Assembly: GCA_963971405.1 (NCBI GenBank)
Contig: OZ020488.1
Location: 10,047,261 to 10,111,260 of the forward strand
DNA length: 64,000 bases
Reading direction: 5' to 3'
From: Psococerastis gibbosa
Taxonomy: Eukaryota; Arthropoda; Insecta; Psocodea; Psocidae
The stretch's first letter is position 1. Each line of letters opens with the position of its first letter. The notes under the pieces were generated by a model that did not search any database, was not told the origin of the DNA, and was given only the letters and a program-made list of their open reading frames with translations. The position numbers and the translations under genes are program-made. Positions 24,801-29,114 of this stretch are shown here, in pieces.

Positions 24801-27800
24801 CTTGTACAAATAGTACATACTGTAAATAACGTGCAGCTTTCATTACTCACCAATAGCTCATCGATTTCCATTGAATCGTTCGCGGCCAGCTGAATAATAC
24901 ATTCTATTTCCAAATGAATTAAAAATAACCTAGTCTTCAATATATAGGTAGGCCTACGTATTGCAGCCTTATATTGCCTTACATAGGTGAGTGGTCGGCA
25001 GGGGCGTAAAGTGGGGGGGGGGGCACGGTCCAACTAGCCCCCCAGCTCCATTTGGCGGGGGGGGGGGGCTGTAACCCCCGGCCTCTAGTAATGTAAGACG
25101 TGGTTCATGTCTCACCGGGCTCCTTTGCAGCAATATGAATAGAAGCACTCCTTTGTTAGCTTTGTAAAATCTACAGCTAAACTTTACTACTATTAAAATG
25201 CGTAAAACCCTACTATTTTGCACTTAATATCTTAAATTTTTCTTTATCCTGCCTGATGACGTCATATGGTATACTTAGTTTTGCCCCCGCCATCATTCTA
25301 AAACTTTACGCCTCTGGTGGTCGGCAACCTTTTTGTACAAGTGAGCCAATTCCTGGTTATCTCAAGCAGCAGCCTTATTACGGCGATTTGGGATTAAGGT
25401 AACACCAGGGTGTATATAATACCGGGGTTTATTTTTTTATACCGTATTAGTAAGGTGTCAGGTGACGGTGTTAAAATATGCGCGGGAAATTCAAATTAAT
25501 AAATTATTGGAATGCAAGAGAATGGTTTTATAATTTTGTAATTGTTTTATAATTGAAGGAAATACTAATAATCATTAAAAGGTAGGCCTTACCTACCTAT
25601 ACAGGTAGAATTTTTTAATACTGACTTCAAACTAATTTAGGTTGAAGAGGCAACTTCCTCGTTATAACCGAAATTAGAGGATATTTTAGAAAAATCTAGA
25701 CGGGGTTCGAACCCACGATCTATGCGGTATGCCTATCCTAGGGACGGATTCTGCCCATTCTTTGGGGGGGGGGGATATATAGTTGTGGGTCAAAAAAGGA
25801 AAAACATATGTATGTAGTAGTATCGATTAATTCAGAGGGTAATAAATTAACTTATAATTAACAATAGATTTACCAAATGTGGGGGGGGGGGGGCGCTACA
25901 ACCCCTGCCCTCCTGTATTCGTCCATGGCCTATCCGGGACCGGTACGGTATCGTCCTTTGAAGGCAAGCTACAACACTGTCTGTTGGTTTAACACAACCT
26001 TTGCTGTATGCTGTGTGCTGAAGGCTATAGGTACTGTGTATACAGTATATTCTATACTGTCAATAATACAAGACCGAGTGGGCTAGATAATATAGCTGAT
26101 TCTCAAATTATTAAGACTGCTAGGGACGTCCGATTCCAGAACCCTAGCCGTAATTCGGGTAATCGGTAATCGAATAAATGTAGTTCCCTGGCCACCAATT
26201 GAGAGTGATAGGCTTTTCTTATCTTTTTTCCAAACCGGAGTCGCCGATATTCCATTTCTGTGCAAACTTCAATTTCTCATGAAATTTCGAACGTAGAACA
26301 ATGAAAAAATGCTGAGTCGCAAGAAGAATTTTTTCTCCTAATTTTGATACATAGTATGTTGCAATCATCAATACCGATCGACTATAGTTAGTGAACTTGA
26401 TAGGCAAAAAATAACGGTCACTCAGGAGTTCAAGTTGAAGAAGTTCATCAAATGTGGCGAATTGGGGTTAGTTAAGGCCACATACTATGTATCAAAATTA
26501 GGAGAAAAAATTCTTCTTGCGACTCAGTGATGTTTCATTGTTCTGCGTTCCATATTTCATGAGAAATTGAAGTGTGAACAGAAAATGGAATTTGGGCGAC
26601 TCCGGTTGGCCCTTAAGGGGATGTGGCAAGTAAGGATTGATCACCTCTGGATTATTCTGTTTTTGTTTTTCATTTATTTATTATACTTCTTCCTCTTAGC
26701 CCCGGACCCATTTCTTATCCTCCACCCGGTCGGTCGTCAACAACTTGAGCTCGGCCACTGTTTTACCTCTTGCTCCGTGGAGTTGTTCGACTTTTTCCTC
26801 GGGAGTTGTCCTCGGTCTGCCGATGGGTCTTCTACCTTGTGGCCCTTGCTTCCGCCAACCTCCGGTGGTCCTGTTCTCATCCATCCTTTGGACGTGGCCA
26901 AACCATTGCAGCTGCTTGTTCTCCATTCTTCTCTCTGTGGATTCCACTTGCAGGTCTTGTCAAATGCGGTCATTTCGGAATTGGTCCCACCTTGTTAATC
27001 AACCAGCAATCTGTCTTAGGCACTTCATCTGAGTCGCGTTTATTTTACTTGTTTTAGGTGTCCAGCGTTCGCTCCCCGAGAGGTGAATCGGCTCCATTAT
27101 TGTGAAGTTGTAGAATGTAGAGGATACATATCATACACAATATCATAGAGTATTTTAAATTTTTATGAATAGCATGCATAGTAAATTAAATAAAAAATAT
27201 ATAGGGAAATGAATTAAATCCGTCCAGTGGCGTGCATGGTCCTACATTCCCTACAAATAGAAACTGATTGATTTTTGTGAGTCCCGGGGGGGACCAATGT
27301 CTACGTTCGTTATATCCTCTTAAAAGTGATGCAGCTTCTTACAAAATTTAAACATGTAATCCGTAATGATTTTGTGTTATAGATCGAGCAACTCGAGGCG
27401 AGGCTCGGTATCGGACCCGGAGAGTGAAGATGACAACGAGGAAGGTGACTACACGGTATACGAATGTCCTGGCCTCGCATCGGTAAGTACGTTAAGCGTG
27501 GTATAGTTAGAGACTGAATAATAGAGAAGAAACAGTGGATGGCACCGCTATGTTCCAATAGATGGCGGTGCCGTGGAGTATTCCTTATACCGAGACTCTT
27601 CAAACTGTGTTGGGACTTACCCTTTAAAGGGTACCAGGGGTGTAAAGTTAAGGGGGGGGCACTGTCCAACTTGCCCCCCCAGCCTCGAGCATTGTAAGAC
27701 GTGGTTCATACTTCACGGTCCCCTTTGCAGCAATATGAATATAAGCATTCTTTTATTAGCTTTGTAAAATCTACAGCTATACTTTGCAACTATTGAAATG

Positions 27801-28611
27801 CGTAAAACCCTACTATTTTGCTGTTATATTTTCAATTTTTCCTTATCCTGCCTGATTACGTCATAAGGTCTACTTAGTTTTGCCCCCGCCATCAATCTAA
27901 AACTTTACGCCTCTGAAGGGTACTATGTAGTCTTCTATATATACATTTGAAATGTGGACATACTACAGACGAATGCTACGTTTATCCTGGGGAGGTCGTG
28001 TCCCCAATGCTGAGGTCCTGAGGTGAATGGATAAGGAGGCAAGTTGTCGACGGTTAAGGAACAAAAACTAACAATAACATACATCGGCCATTTAATGAGG
28101 ATAGAAAAATATCGCCTTCTGCATGTAATGATTCGAAGGAAGATAGAAGGACTTAGGGTTAACTACATAAGAAGAACATCTTGGTTGAAAATTGATACAT
28201 ATGAAGTATTTTTCTACAACTTAAATGAGCCAAATCTTTAATATATCTCACTTCGTTAATTAAATAAAAAATAAATTGTAAGTTGTAAAAACAACGGATT
28301 TTGGGGTGTATATTTCCTACGGGACGGACACTCTTAACAATTATTTCTGAAATGTACCTAATATATTACCTGTAATATATAAAGAAGCGTCAAATTATAT
28401 ATTGATAGACTAGTTTTTATTTCGTCATCATACTTACTCGTATATCGCAAATATTCCAATTTTGAATGAAAAATTAATTATTTGGTGTGACTGTTTTCAG
28501 ACGGGGGAGATGGAAGTGAAAAACCCGTTGTTTTTGGACGACCCCACGCCCGCCACACCAGCAGCTGCCCAGACCAGCAGCGAAGTCGCCCAGCATGATC
28601 AACAAAAATAA
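819..28611 (+). CDS. NPDC1: NPDC1/CAB-1-like neuronal membrane protein, C-terminal part, six exons
   Basis: Six exons join in one frame with GT..AG introns; phases match at every junction (lengths 229, 161, 67, 165, 100 and 111 nt, ending in TAA). In order the product has a charged helical stretch (LEREWRQRAIAELL), a Gln-rich then Asp/Glu-rich stalk, one hydrophobic helix (IVAACSLGG then VVVVVVAGLL) followed by basic RLQKKAK, and a conserved cytoplasmic tail with LAQSAHMYHYQHQKQQ, GDYTVYECPGLAS and TGEMEVKNPLF. I recognise that tail from vertebrate NPDC1 and nematode CAB-1, a neuronal type I membrane protein linked to proliferation control and synaptic-vesicle or AEX-3 pathways. The signal peptide and N-terminal exons are missing, so they should lie upstream of the window (inference). 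Introns are 900, 1708, 17182, 6152 and 1018 bp; the large ones are packed with transposons. The assignment rests on recalled family motifs, not on an alignment. Confidence 0.9.
1048..1947 (+). other. NPDC1 intron with an A-rich tract
   Basis: AT-rich, with a poly(A) run at about 1678-1697. The section 1705-1880 (GGCTGACAACCGAATTGC-like, later TTCATTGCATGCGCTG) resembles 62785-63090 near the right edge, so it is part of a dispersed repeat. Confidence 0.5.
1948..2108 (+). CDS. NPDC1: NPDC1-like exon B (acidic stalk)
   Basis: Acceptor GTGTTACAG ends at 1947; donor ATATAG|GTACGT at 2108/2109. The first base completes the Arg codon left by exon A. It encodes FNDPSQQLQQPQQPEDSD, an acidic run, then LPRIDPAPHAHFIGDDVTTL and TYI, the usual juxtamembrane stalk position. 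The polypyrimidine tract is weak. The open frame extends upstream to an ATG at about 1880, but the phase fits only the acceptor used here. Confidence 0.85.
2128..2616. mobile_element. Hairpin/MITE-like element with TTAAGAGTGTACAGCCCG termini
   Basis: Long inverted arms begin TTAAGAGTGTACAGCCCGTA and end in its reverse complement. Inside them AATTAACTAAGCA and the pair AGAAGACTACTTCATGCAT / ATGCATGAAGTAGTC face each other. The outer ~95 bp of the left arm is duplicated (starts 2128 and 2222). The 17-mer TTCTTCTATTAAGAGTG occurs at both borders (about 2120 and 2619). There is no coding capacity. Relatives lie at 9974-10371, 16840-17040 with 20123-20420, and 28190-28337. Confidence 0.75.
2651..2759 (+). 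pseudogene. LINE RT C-terminal fragment
   Basis: It translates as KTSWLKNPRQQFGKSTTSLF and KAAVSKIQVAMMIANL. This aligns residue for residue with the end of the minus-strand LINE protein at 17701-19632 (RTSWLANLRGWFGRSTTGLF, RAAVSKVQIAQMIANLQ). Only the last ~36 codons remain. It sits directly against the hairpin element at 2128-2616. Confidence 0.75.
2760..3816. other. Intron, no gene seen
   Basis: AT-rich intronic sequence of NPDC1. I see no ORF of substance and no recognised repeat. Confidence 0.5.
3817..3883 (+). CDS. NPDC1: NPDC1-like exon C (transmembrane helix)
   Basis: A 67-nt exon: acceptor TCTTTTTTCAG before 3817, donor CACAG|GTAAGT after 3883. It encodes almost exactly one membrane-spanning segment, Ala-Ile-Val-Ala-Ala-Cys-Ser-Leu-Gly-Gly followed by six Val, then Ala-Gly-Leu-Leu-Thr-His. 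Too short for ORF-length criteria, it is identified from splice sites, phase and hydrophobicity. The next exon starts with basic residues, as expected on the cytoplasmic side. Confidence 0.85.
4118..4313 (+). repeat. tRNA-derived SINE, family 2
   Basis: A head with an A-box-like GATGGCCAGGTGGTAACGTG, a conserved body (GACTGAAGAGGTCAATCGGA, TACATTCATCAAATTG) and an A-rich/(ATA)n tail. Copies: 16632-16818 (+) and 36310-36465 (-). The B box is degenerate. Confidence 0.65.
4314..5400. other. Intron, AT-rich, no gene seen
   Basis: Two short overlapping open frames (4362-4595, 4469-4696) lack splice context, domain content and codon bias. I treat them as chance. Confidence 0.45.
5410..5880 (-). 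pseudogene. Jockey/CR1-like non-LTR RT C-terminal fragment and 3' UTR
   Basis: Minus-strand translation gives LNKVLIPKIFNELPPQMKKC then KQMGELKAGIKRWLVNGS and a stop at 5712-5714, the typical C-terminal tail of jockey/CR1-type reverse transcriptases (FN-LP----K...FK--LK-WL pattern). The 3' UTR down to about 5495 is shared, inverted, with 21757-22060. Both carry the (ATT)n run right after the stop. Confidence 0.65.
5930..6060 (+). repeat. Possible non-LTR 3' end, shared tail
   Basis: The segment ending CACTTGTATTGTATAATATA then (GTATT)n recurs at 54241-54440, where the tail follows an RT-like C-terminal peptide. The relationship is weak and rests on the tail. Confidence 0.35.
6061..6976. other. 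Intron, includes (ATT)n microsatellite at 6863-6892
   Basis: No gene seen. A clean trinucleotide ATT/TTA run occupies about 6863-6892. Confidence 0.6.
6977..7140. mobile_element. MITE, CAGCAGCCTGATCG termini (family C)
   Basis: Inverted termini: CAGCAGCCTGATCGGGGCGA at the left, and CCCCGGTATTATAATCGCCT then CGATTAGACTGCAG at the right. The core (ATAATTTTATAATGGAAAGTG) is shared with 29115-29290. A longer relative is at 12638-13020, and a half copy at about 25370-25440. No ORF. Confidence 0.7.
7500..7840 (+). repeat. Dispersed repeat E
   Basis: The left part (CTTTCAGCATTTCTGCTTT, GAGGCACCCTAAGG) is shared with 62905-63025. The right part (ACCTCCTGATTATAGTGGAT, GAGGTGACCAGGAC) is shared in reverse with 45590-45790. 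The two partners overlap different halves, so the full element is at least 340 bp. Its class is not determined. Confidence 0.65.
7908..8963. mobile_element. GCTTTCC element (family F), inverted-arm copy
   Basis: The left end reads GCTTTCCAATTTATACGTAG, then TAAGGAAAGCTTTGTGACGG. The right end is a diverged reverse complement (CACAAAGCTTTCCTTATAAT...). Landmarks inward from the left are GATTTACACGTTTTGAGGTC, GGAACCCAAAAAAGTGG, a (TGTC)n microsatellite, a conserved GGCATGTAGGTTCACAAAAA block and GGTCGCTTGCCCCTTGATAG. The short ORFs through it are read-throughs of repeat DNA. It is the best complete copy of a family found about twelve times here. Confidence 0.75.
9066..9600 (+). repeat. SINE family 1 copy split by a 350-bp insert
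   Basis: The SINE head (9069-9180; TTCACCCGAAAGGTTGTTG, TTCTGGCCATGC) stops at TTCCTAGTTGAGTG. Its 3' end (GGTTGGCTTAGTAATAGAAC, AAAAGTCGATA, (TTTA)n) resumes at about 9535. The intervening 9181-9529 holds two related ~120-bp units (9176-9300 and 9415-9530; ACCGTACCCTGCTCACAAAA versus CCCGTACCTTGCTTACAAAA). Confidence 0.65.
9974..10371. mobile_element. Hairpin element, relative of 2128-2616
   Basis: The ends carry TTAGAGTATACGTCCCGTGT and GGGACGTACCTACACTCTTA in inverted orientation. The internal AGAAGACTACTTTATGCATT and TTAATTAACAAAGCA blocks match the 2128-2616 element. Confidence 0.6.
10446..10620 (+). mobile_element. hAT-like MITE, CAGTGGCGGCGCTA end, 3' truncated
   Basis: It begins CAGTGGCGGCGCTACGGGGG and follows 24314-24574 through ACTTTCATTATACCTACT and CCCCCCAGATAGAAG, but lacks the TAGCGCCGCCACTG right end. 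Confidence 0.65.
10895..10972 (+). repeat. Non-LTR 3' tail with (TTTC)n
   Basis: A short hairpin GGGCCGAAAGGCCC is followed by AATAAAGACAATTTTC and (TTTC)n. The same tail is present in reverse at 15642-15718, which suggests 3' ends of one LINE family. I see no RT coding beside it. Confidence 0.5.
11274..11531. mobile_element. hAT-like MITE with CACGTAGCCAGG termini
   Basis: Terminal inverted repeats: CAGGCACGTAGCCAGG at the left, CCTGGCTACGTGTTTG at the right. The flanking octamers (TATACCTA versus GCTACCTA) match at six of eight positions, compatible with an old 8-bp duplication. Related ends (CTGGCTACGGGCTTG) appear at 32218 and 51768. Confidence 0.6.
12310..12482. mobile_element. hAT-like MITE flanked by GGTATAGG
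   Basis: The 8-bp sequence GGTATAGG stands at 12302-12309 and 12483-12490. The insert runs from TCAGCAATGGTAGATCC to GGATCCGCCCT and has G- and C-runs near its ends. Non-coding. Confidence 0.75.
12638..13020. mobile_element. Fold-back element with GATCATGGCGATTTT arms
   Basis: Left arm CTGCAGTCCGATCATGGCGA through GTGATGGTATTAATTCAATT; right arm is its reverse complement, ending AATCGCCATGATCAGG, CCGCTGCTGCA. The arms are ~110 bp. The ends resemble MITE family C (6977-7140). The ORF 12452-12715 runs through the arm and is not a gene. Confidence 0.7.
13436..13603. mobile_element. Fold-back element, TATTCCA / GACGT type
   Basis: A near-perfect hairpin: ATACGTACAACGTCAACGAA, AAATTGAAAAATGACGT and their reverse complements, with a GCAGACATTAAAGACATA centre. 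Ends are GGGGTATTCCATA and TGTGGAATGGGCACC. Confidence 0.75.
13691..13905. mobile_element. Fold-back element with a doubled internal hairpin
   Basis: Ends are AGGCGGGGATTCCACCAACG and CGTTGGTGGAATCCCCGCCT. Inside, a ~75-bp hairpin (TGACGTGGTAGCAGACATTT, TAGACAGTCTA, then the complement) occurs twice in tandem. It is a cruciform-prone array. Confidence 0.8.
13930..14155 (+). repeat. SINE family 1 copy
   Basis: GTGTAGAGTAGTGGAACGGA, then TTCACCCGAATGGTTGTTGG with the B box GGTTCGAGACC, TTCTGGCCATGCTTCGGAGG, and the 3' end GGCTGAGTAGCCTAATAAAA. The A-box region is partly duplicated (GGACTGACTCTGATTGTGGC). Confidence 0.7.
14569..14780. repeat. Inverted pair of hammerhead-like repeat (family H)
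   Basis: Left arm GAAGAACCAGTAGAATCCGG, CTGATGGGCCGTGATCGAAA, ACTTCCAAACGTTTC; right arm is the reverse complement, ending GGATTCTACTGGTTCTTCAT. The loop holds the GTCGACATCTTCACTGG segment. Other copies lie at 49862-50045, 57560-57620 and 61040-61150. The overlapping ORFs on both strands are consequences of the symmetry. Confidence 0.7.
14800..15640. other. Intron, no gene seen
   Basis: AT-rich. No recognised repeat or splice-supported exon. Confidence 0.45.
15642..15718 (-). repeat. Non-LTR 3' tail, reverse copy
   Basis: AAAGAAAGAAAGAAAATTGT then CTTTATTTGCCATATG and AGGGCCTTTTGGCTC mirror the 10895-10972 tail. Confidence 0.5.
16632..16818 (+). repeat. SINE family 2 copy
   Basis: A clear A-box-like GATGGCATAGTGGTAGC, then CATGCGATCGGAAACCTGTC, GGCTGAAGAGGTTATTCGGA, TACATTTATTGAATTG and an A-rich tail. 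Confidence 0.7.
17169..17207 (-). ncRNA. Hammerhead-like motif in Penelope-like element A
   Basis: Minus strand: CCCT, CTGTAGA, T, GGCA-loop-TGCC, GAA, AGCGCT (self-complementary), C, AGGG. Stem I CCCT/AGGG and stem II GGCA/TGCC both pair. Core position A6 is T, so activity is doubtful. Confidence 0.35.
17302..17613 (-). pseudogene. Penelope-like GIY-YIG endonuclease, C-terminal remnant
   Basis: The minus-strand frame is open from the arm junction to TAA at 17302-17304. It reads PKTRVREHITGIGDTNTNST, FAKHLNSENHTFD, then WTALHKIKKSYTLIFFENVE and IKRALHNREKLTNDITFTQS. This matches the second half of Penelope-type GIY-YIG domains: the FAKHL..H block, the ..L..E..EI.. acidic block and the final N-DITF--S-SPL. 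The N-terminal GVY..YIG half and the RT are missing. No start codon is expected, since this is the 3' end of a longer ORF. It ends in a Pro-rich tail. Confidence 0.7.
17675..20019 (-). mobile_element. 5'-truncated EN-RT non-LTR retrotransposon with 8-bp TSD
   Basis: GGTTTCTT stands at both borders (17667-17674, 20020-20027). The uninterrupted target is still visible in the other inverted arm as GTGGGTTTCTTAGAC near 17142-17156. The 3' end, at the left on the plus strand, is (CTT)n, i.e. an (AAG)n tail. The 5' end is cut within the endonuclease domain. It is the most intact transposon in the window. Confidence 0.88.
17701..19632 (-). CDS. LINE reverse transcriptase ORF, 643 codons
   Basis: A complete RT core in the 'craniofacial development protein 2-like' non-LTR style. 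N-terminal linker, then KKLSNGKAAGPDNVFGEVLK (~155-174), LPKKNNAKVCSDFRTISLMS (~209-228), FGFRSGFGTRDA (~255), motif A CFIDFEKAFDKVRH (~287-300), motif B GVRQGCVISPTLFNL (~346-360), motif C LRYADD (~387-392), then a thumb with the HFKYLGCVV block and a C-terminal RKLQYFGHVMRNEKYHLLQ / RRTSWLANLRGWFG tail. The catalytic aspartates are present. The frame is continuous upstream with the endonuclease ORF except for one TAG at 19675-19677; the annotated start is just the first start-like codon after it. Confidence 0.88.
   Translation of the reverse strand: MLAEVSEKHLKADQQQHKVWMTDEILALMDERRGWKNIDAVRYRLVHKMIQRKIRQAKQTREEALCNEIEMLDGCHDTFNLHKKIREKLSTNRGKPITAICDEDGNPVMDVEGRKRLWERYIEELFHDVRDERHGYENVEPGPEILQDEVQHAIKKLSNGKAAGPDNVFGEVLKLLDIAGVRLLTKLFNMIYAGGELPTDWLKSYFITLPKKNNAKVCSDFRTISLMSHVLKVYLKVVLKRIYVQCDEHISPEQFGFRSGFGTRDAPFGLQVLVQRCLDMGRDVYTCFIDFEKAFDKVRHGKMLETLRDIGVEGSNVRAIASLYWQQVATVLIDGGETNVIKIRCGVRQGCVISPTLFNLYSEKIMAEALDGSPEGISVNGQLINNLRYADDTALIASTSEELQALVNKVDRACQRYGIRINVKKTKVMVISKQVPHHPVLLNLNGEPIEQVPHFKYLGCVVNENWSMKQEVSSRIEQARSVFTRMRKVFCDRTLSLDLRVRMVRCYVFPIVLYGMEGWTLTQRLENKIDAFEMWVYRRLLKISWRDHIRNEEILNRVGTQRTLLISVKKRKLQYFGHVMRNEKYHLLQLIIQGRIEGRRTAGRRRTSWLANLRGWFGRSTTGLFRAAVSKVQIAQMIANLQR
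19675..20040 (-). pseudogene. LINE APE-type endonuclease, C-terminal part
   Basis: Minus-strand frame 20019 to 19675: CQEEDLVICNTFFQLPPRRL, YTWKSP, NQIDFIMV, GTDVRSDHNPVVCK. The IDFIMV and SDHNPV motifs are the C-terminal landmarks of exonuclease-endonuclease-phosphatase domains (Asp, His). The catalytic N-terminal half is missing by 5' truncation; bases beyond 20019 are target DNA. It ends at TAG, with the RT ORF 14 codons further on in the same frame. A single CAG-to-TAG change would explain the break (inference). Confidence 0.8.
20703..21009 (-). mobile_element. Short 5'-truncated LINE with 8-bp TSD, next to an NPDC1 acceptor
   Basis: AGAACTCT flanks the insert at 20695-20702 and 21010-21017. 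It has an (AAG)n tail on the minus strand. The remaining ORF (20728-21006) reads RIRRAKWMGHLLRHENLVHT, IIEGTVEGNNRRGRPKKEFM, then NWRTICREL, the C-terminal tail of the same broad LINE group. It is a different subfamily from 17675-20019, since their C termini differ. NPDC1 exon D starts 48 bp beyond the right TSD. Confidence 0.85.
21066..21230 (+). CDS. NPDC1: NPDC1-like exon D (conserved cytoplasmic tail, first half)
   Basis: Acceptor TTACTTGCAG before 21066, donor GAACG|GTGAGC after 21230. It encodes LQKKAKAAADVEYPAYGITG, a short Ser/Pro linker, then RRLAQSAHMYHYQHQKQQ and IIAMER. The QSAxMYHYQHQKQQ block is the strongest family signature. The base composition is much more GC-rich than the flanks. 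A truncated LINE insertion ends only 48 bp upstream (TSD 21010-21017), so the branch point must lie in that short remainder or in the LINE. Confidence 0.92.
21231..21726. other. NPDC1 intron, no gene seen
   Basis: AT-rich sequence with a C-run near 21630. Nothing recognised. Confidence 0.45.
21757..22075 (+). pseudogene. Jockey/CR1-like RT C-terminal fragment and 3' UTR
   Basis: An (ATT)n run precedes it. Then PPQMKKFKQMGELKAGIKRW and LVNGS with TAA at 21839-21841, followed by the same 3' UTR as 5410-5880 in opposite orientation (CAGCACTGTATGAGTCTTTT, GTAATATATGCTCCTTGTCC). Confidence 0.65.
22325..22415 (-). repeat. SINE family 3 copy (tRNA-like head)
   Basis: CCGAAATTAGAGGAT precedes GGCGGGATTCGAACCC, ACGCCTATCCGGGGCGTCGT. 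This is the reverse complement of a tRNA-like head whose T-arm reads GGGTTCGAATCCC. It closely matches 52560-52680 but is decayed near the D arm. Confidence 0.65.
22430..22515 (+). repeat. tRNA-like sequence followed by T-run
   Basis: It contains GTAGCACGGTGCCTCGCGGC, a T-arm GTGGGTTCGAATCCTGC, then CAAGTCCAGATTTTTTT. The A- and B-box spacing and terminal T7 suggest a Pol III-type SINE head. It sits about 15 bp from the inverted family 3 copy. Confidence 0.55.
22516..23839. other. NPDC1 intron, no gene seen
   Basis: Several short ORFs on both strands (22764-23650) lack splice context. CGGTTTGGCCTTAA near 23660 mirrors TTAAGGCCAAACCGG near 22948, so 22946-23671 is bounded by a short inverted repeat. 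Confidence 0.4.
23840..23956 (+). pseudogene. Non-LTR RT C-terminal fragment (jockey/CR1-like)
   Basis: HRSLVNRLPTYVKTIKQLNV then FRKYLKTNLNELTPTNED and a stop. The NRLP..VK.I..L..FRK.LK..L pattern is the usual jockey/CR1 C terminus. It is distinct from the 5410/21757 family. Confidence 0.55.
24314..24574. mobile_element. hAT-like MITE, CAGTGGCGGCGCTA termini, perfect 8-bp TSD
   Basis: TTCTGTAT flanks it at 24306-24313 and 24575-24582. TIRs are CAGTGGCGGCGCTA and TAGCGCCGCCACTG. C/G-rich runs border an AT-rich core. The 8-bp TSD and CAGTG ends fit the hAT superfamily. The ORFs crossing it are not genes. Confidence 0.9.
24999..25316. mobile_element. hAT-like MITE, CAGGGGCGTAAAGT termini, perfect 8-bp TSD
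   Basis: GTGGTCGG flanks it at 24991-24998 and 25317-25324. Ends are CAGGGGCGTAAAGT and ACTTTACGCCTCTG. It shares its body (GTAAGACGTGGTTCATG, CAGCAATATGAATA, GCCTGATGACGTCATA) with 27635-27915. Confidence 0.9.
25650..25960 (-). repeat. SINE family 3 copy interrupted by a MITE
   Basis: AACCGAAATTAGAGGATAT, then GGGGTTCGAACCCACGATCT (reverse T-arm). The tRNA-like head continues after the MITE 25739-25927 as GCCTATCCGGGACCG. Confidence 0.6.
25739..25927. mobile_element. hAT-like MITE inside a SINE, perfect 8-bp TSD
   Basis: GCCTATCC stands at 25731-25738 and 25928-25935. The insert runs from TAGGGACGGATTC to GTATTCGTCCATG with G-runs near both ends. It resembles 33192-33382 and the ends of 31106-32601. 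Confidence 0.85.
26100..26696. repeat. Inverted ~120-bp segment in an NPDC1 intron
   Basis: ACTATGTATCAAAATTAGGA, then GAGAAAAAATTCTTCTTGCG at about 26482-26523 is the reverse complement of about 26310-26355. CCAAACCGGAGTCGCC near 26230 pairs with GGCGACTCCGGTTGGCC near 26597. The hairpin is imperfect, with a loop near 26400-26460. Confidence 0.6.
26697..27120 (-). pseudogene. LINE RT C-terminal fragment
   Basis: Minus strand: STFYNFTIMEPIHLSGSERW, TPKTSKINATQMKCLRQIAG, then after a frame break MENKQLQWFGHVQRMDENRT, GRRPIGRPRTTPEEKVEQLH. These are the typical thumb/C-terminal landmarks (YG.E.W, KIN..EM..LR.IAG, QWFGHV.RM, GRP). At least one stop and one frameshift break it. Confidence 0.75.
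27383..27482 (+). CDS. NPDC1: NPDC1-like exon E (acidic tail, TVYECPGLA)
   Basis: Acceptor GTGTTATAG before 27383, donor GCATCG|GTAAGT after 27482. It completes the Arg codon of exon D and encodes SSNSRRGSVSDPESEDDNEE followed by GDYTVYECPGLAS, ending in phase 0. The Ser/Asp/Glu run resembles a casein-kinase-type acidic cluster (inference), and the TVYECPGLA block is conserved in the NPDC1 family. Confidence 0.92.
27635..27915. mobile_element. hAT-like MITE, second CAGGGGYGTAAAG copy, perfect 8-bp TSD
   Basis: AAGGGTAC flanks it at 27627-27634 and 27916-27923. It lies in the last NPDC1 intron. The body is shared with 24999-25316, which is 37 bp longer. Confidence 0.9.
27947..28190 (+). pseudogene. 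LINE RT C-terminal fragment, cut by a hairpin element
   Basis: MWTYYRRMLRLSWGGRVPNA, EVLR, then, after a frameshift, STVKEQKLTITYIGHLMRIE, YRLLHVMIRRKIEGLR, IRRTSWLK. This parallels 17701-19632 (MWVYRRLLKISW.., KKRKLQYFGHVMRNEKYHLL, RRRTSWLA). Homology stops exactly where the hairpin sequence 28190-28337 begins. Confidence 0.75.
28190..28337. mobile_element. Half hairpin element (2128-2616 family)
   Basis: ACAACTTAAATGAGCCAAAT, TTAATTAAATAAAAAATAAA and CCTACGGGACGGACACTCTT follow the right half of the 9974-10371 element. The left half is absent. Confidence 0.6.
28501..28611 (+). CDS. NPDC1: NPDC1-like terminal exon F with stop
   Basis: Acceptor CTGTTTTCAG before 28501. It encodes TGEMEVKNPLFLDD, then an Ala/Thr/Pro-rich C terminus ending HDQQK and TAA at 28609-28611. 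TGEMEVxNPLF directly after ECPGLA is the usual family ending. An AATAAA overlaps the stop at 28607-28612 but is very close; I see no better poly(A) hexamer before about 29055. A fold-back element starts 86 bp after the stop and may be transcribed in the 3' UTR. Confidence 0.9.
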   Translation, partial: TGEMEVKNPLFLDDPTPATPAAAQTSSEVAQHDQQK

Positions 28612-28696
28612 AACGCATCATATCAACTGACATTTGAGATTGTGTTTTAGTCATTTCATGATTTCTTCTCTTTATTCATGATTCAACCACCACTTT

Positions 28697-28834
28697 GGCG
28701 CTTATTCCACATACGTCAATAGTCAATAGTAAATGTGGTTTTGACGTGGTAGCAGACATTTTTAGTATGTCTTTAATGTCTGCTACCACGTCAAAACCAC
28801 ATTGACTATTGACGTATGTGGAATAAGGGCCTTT
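28697..28834. mobile_element. Fold-back element just downstream of the NPDC1 stop
   Basis: TGGCGCTTATTCCACATACG and CGTATGTGGAATAAGGGCC close a near-perfect hairpin whose stem includes TTTGACGTGGTAGCAGACAT. It starts 86 bp after the stop codon, so a structured 3' UTR is possible. Confidence 0.8.
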
Positions 28835-29114
28835 AGCCTAGTTAACTGGGTGTTCTGTGGTACCAAATACCTACAGTGTCGTACTAATTTTAAATATTGA
28901 AAGATTCGACGCAAAAATCGCGTATTGGGAACCTTAAAGCTATAGATAAAAACGCCTCTAGAAGCATCTTATTGTCCATGTCGACAAAAAAGGATCAATA
29001 CAATTTATAGAAACGTTCGTCAAAACACTAAAACCAATCAAAATGCTTTCTTATTGAATAAATTTAATAAATCTTACCTGCGGGCCTACTATGGCGATTA
29101 TTTTGTATCTTCAC

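Noticed and set aside
26567..27057. Plus-strand ORFs of 143 and 95 codons
   Set aside because: Antisense to the LINE C-terminal fragment 26697-27120.
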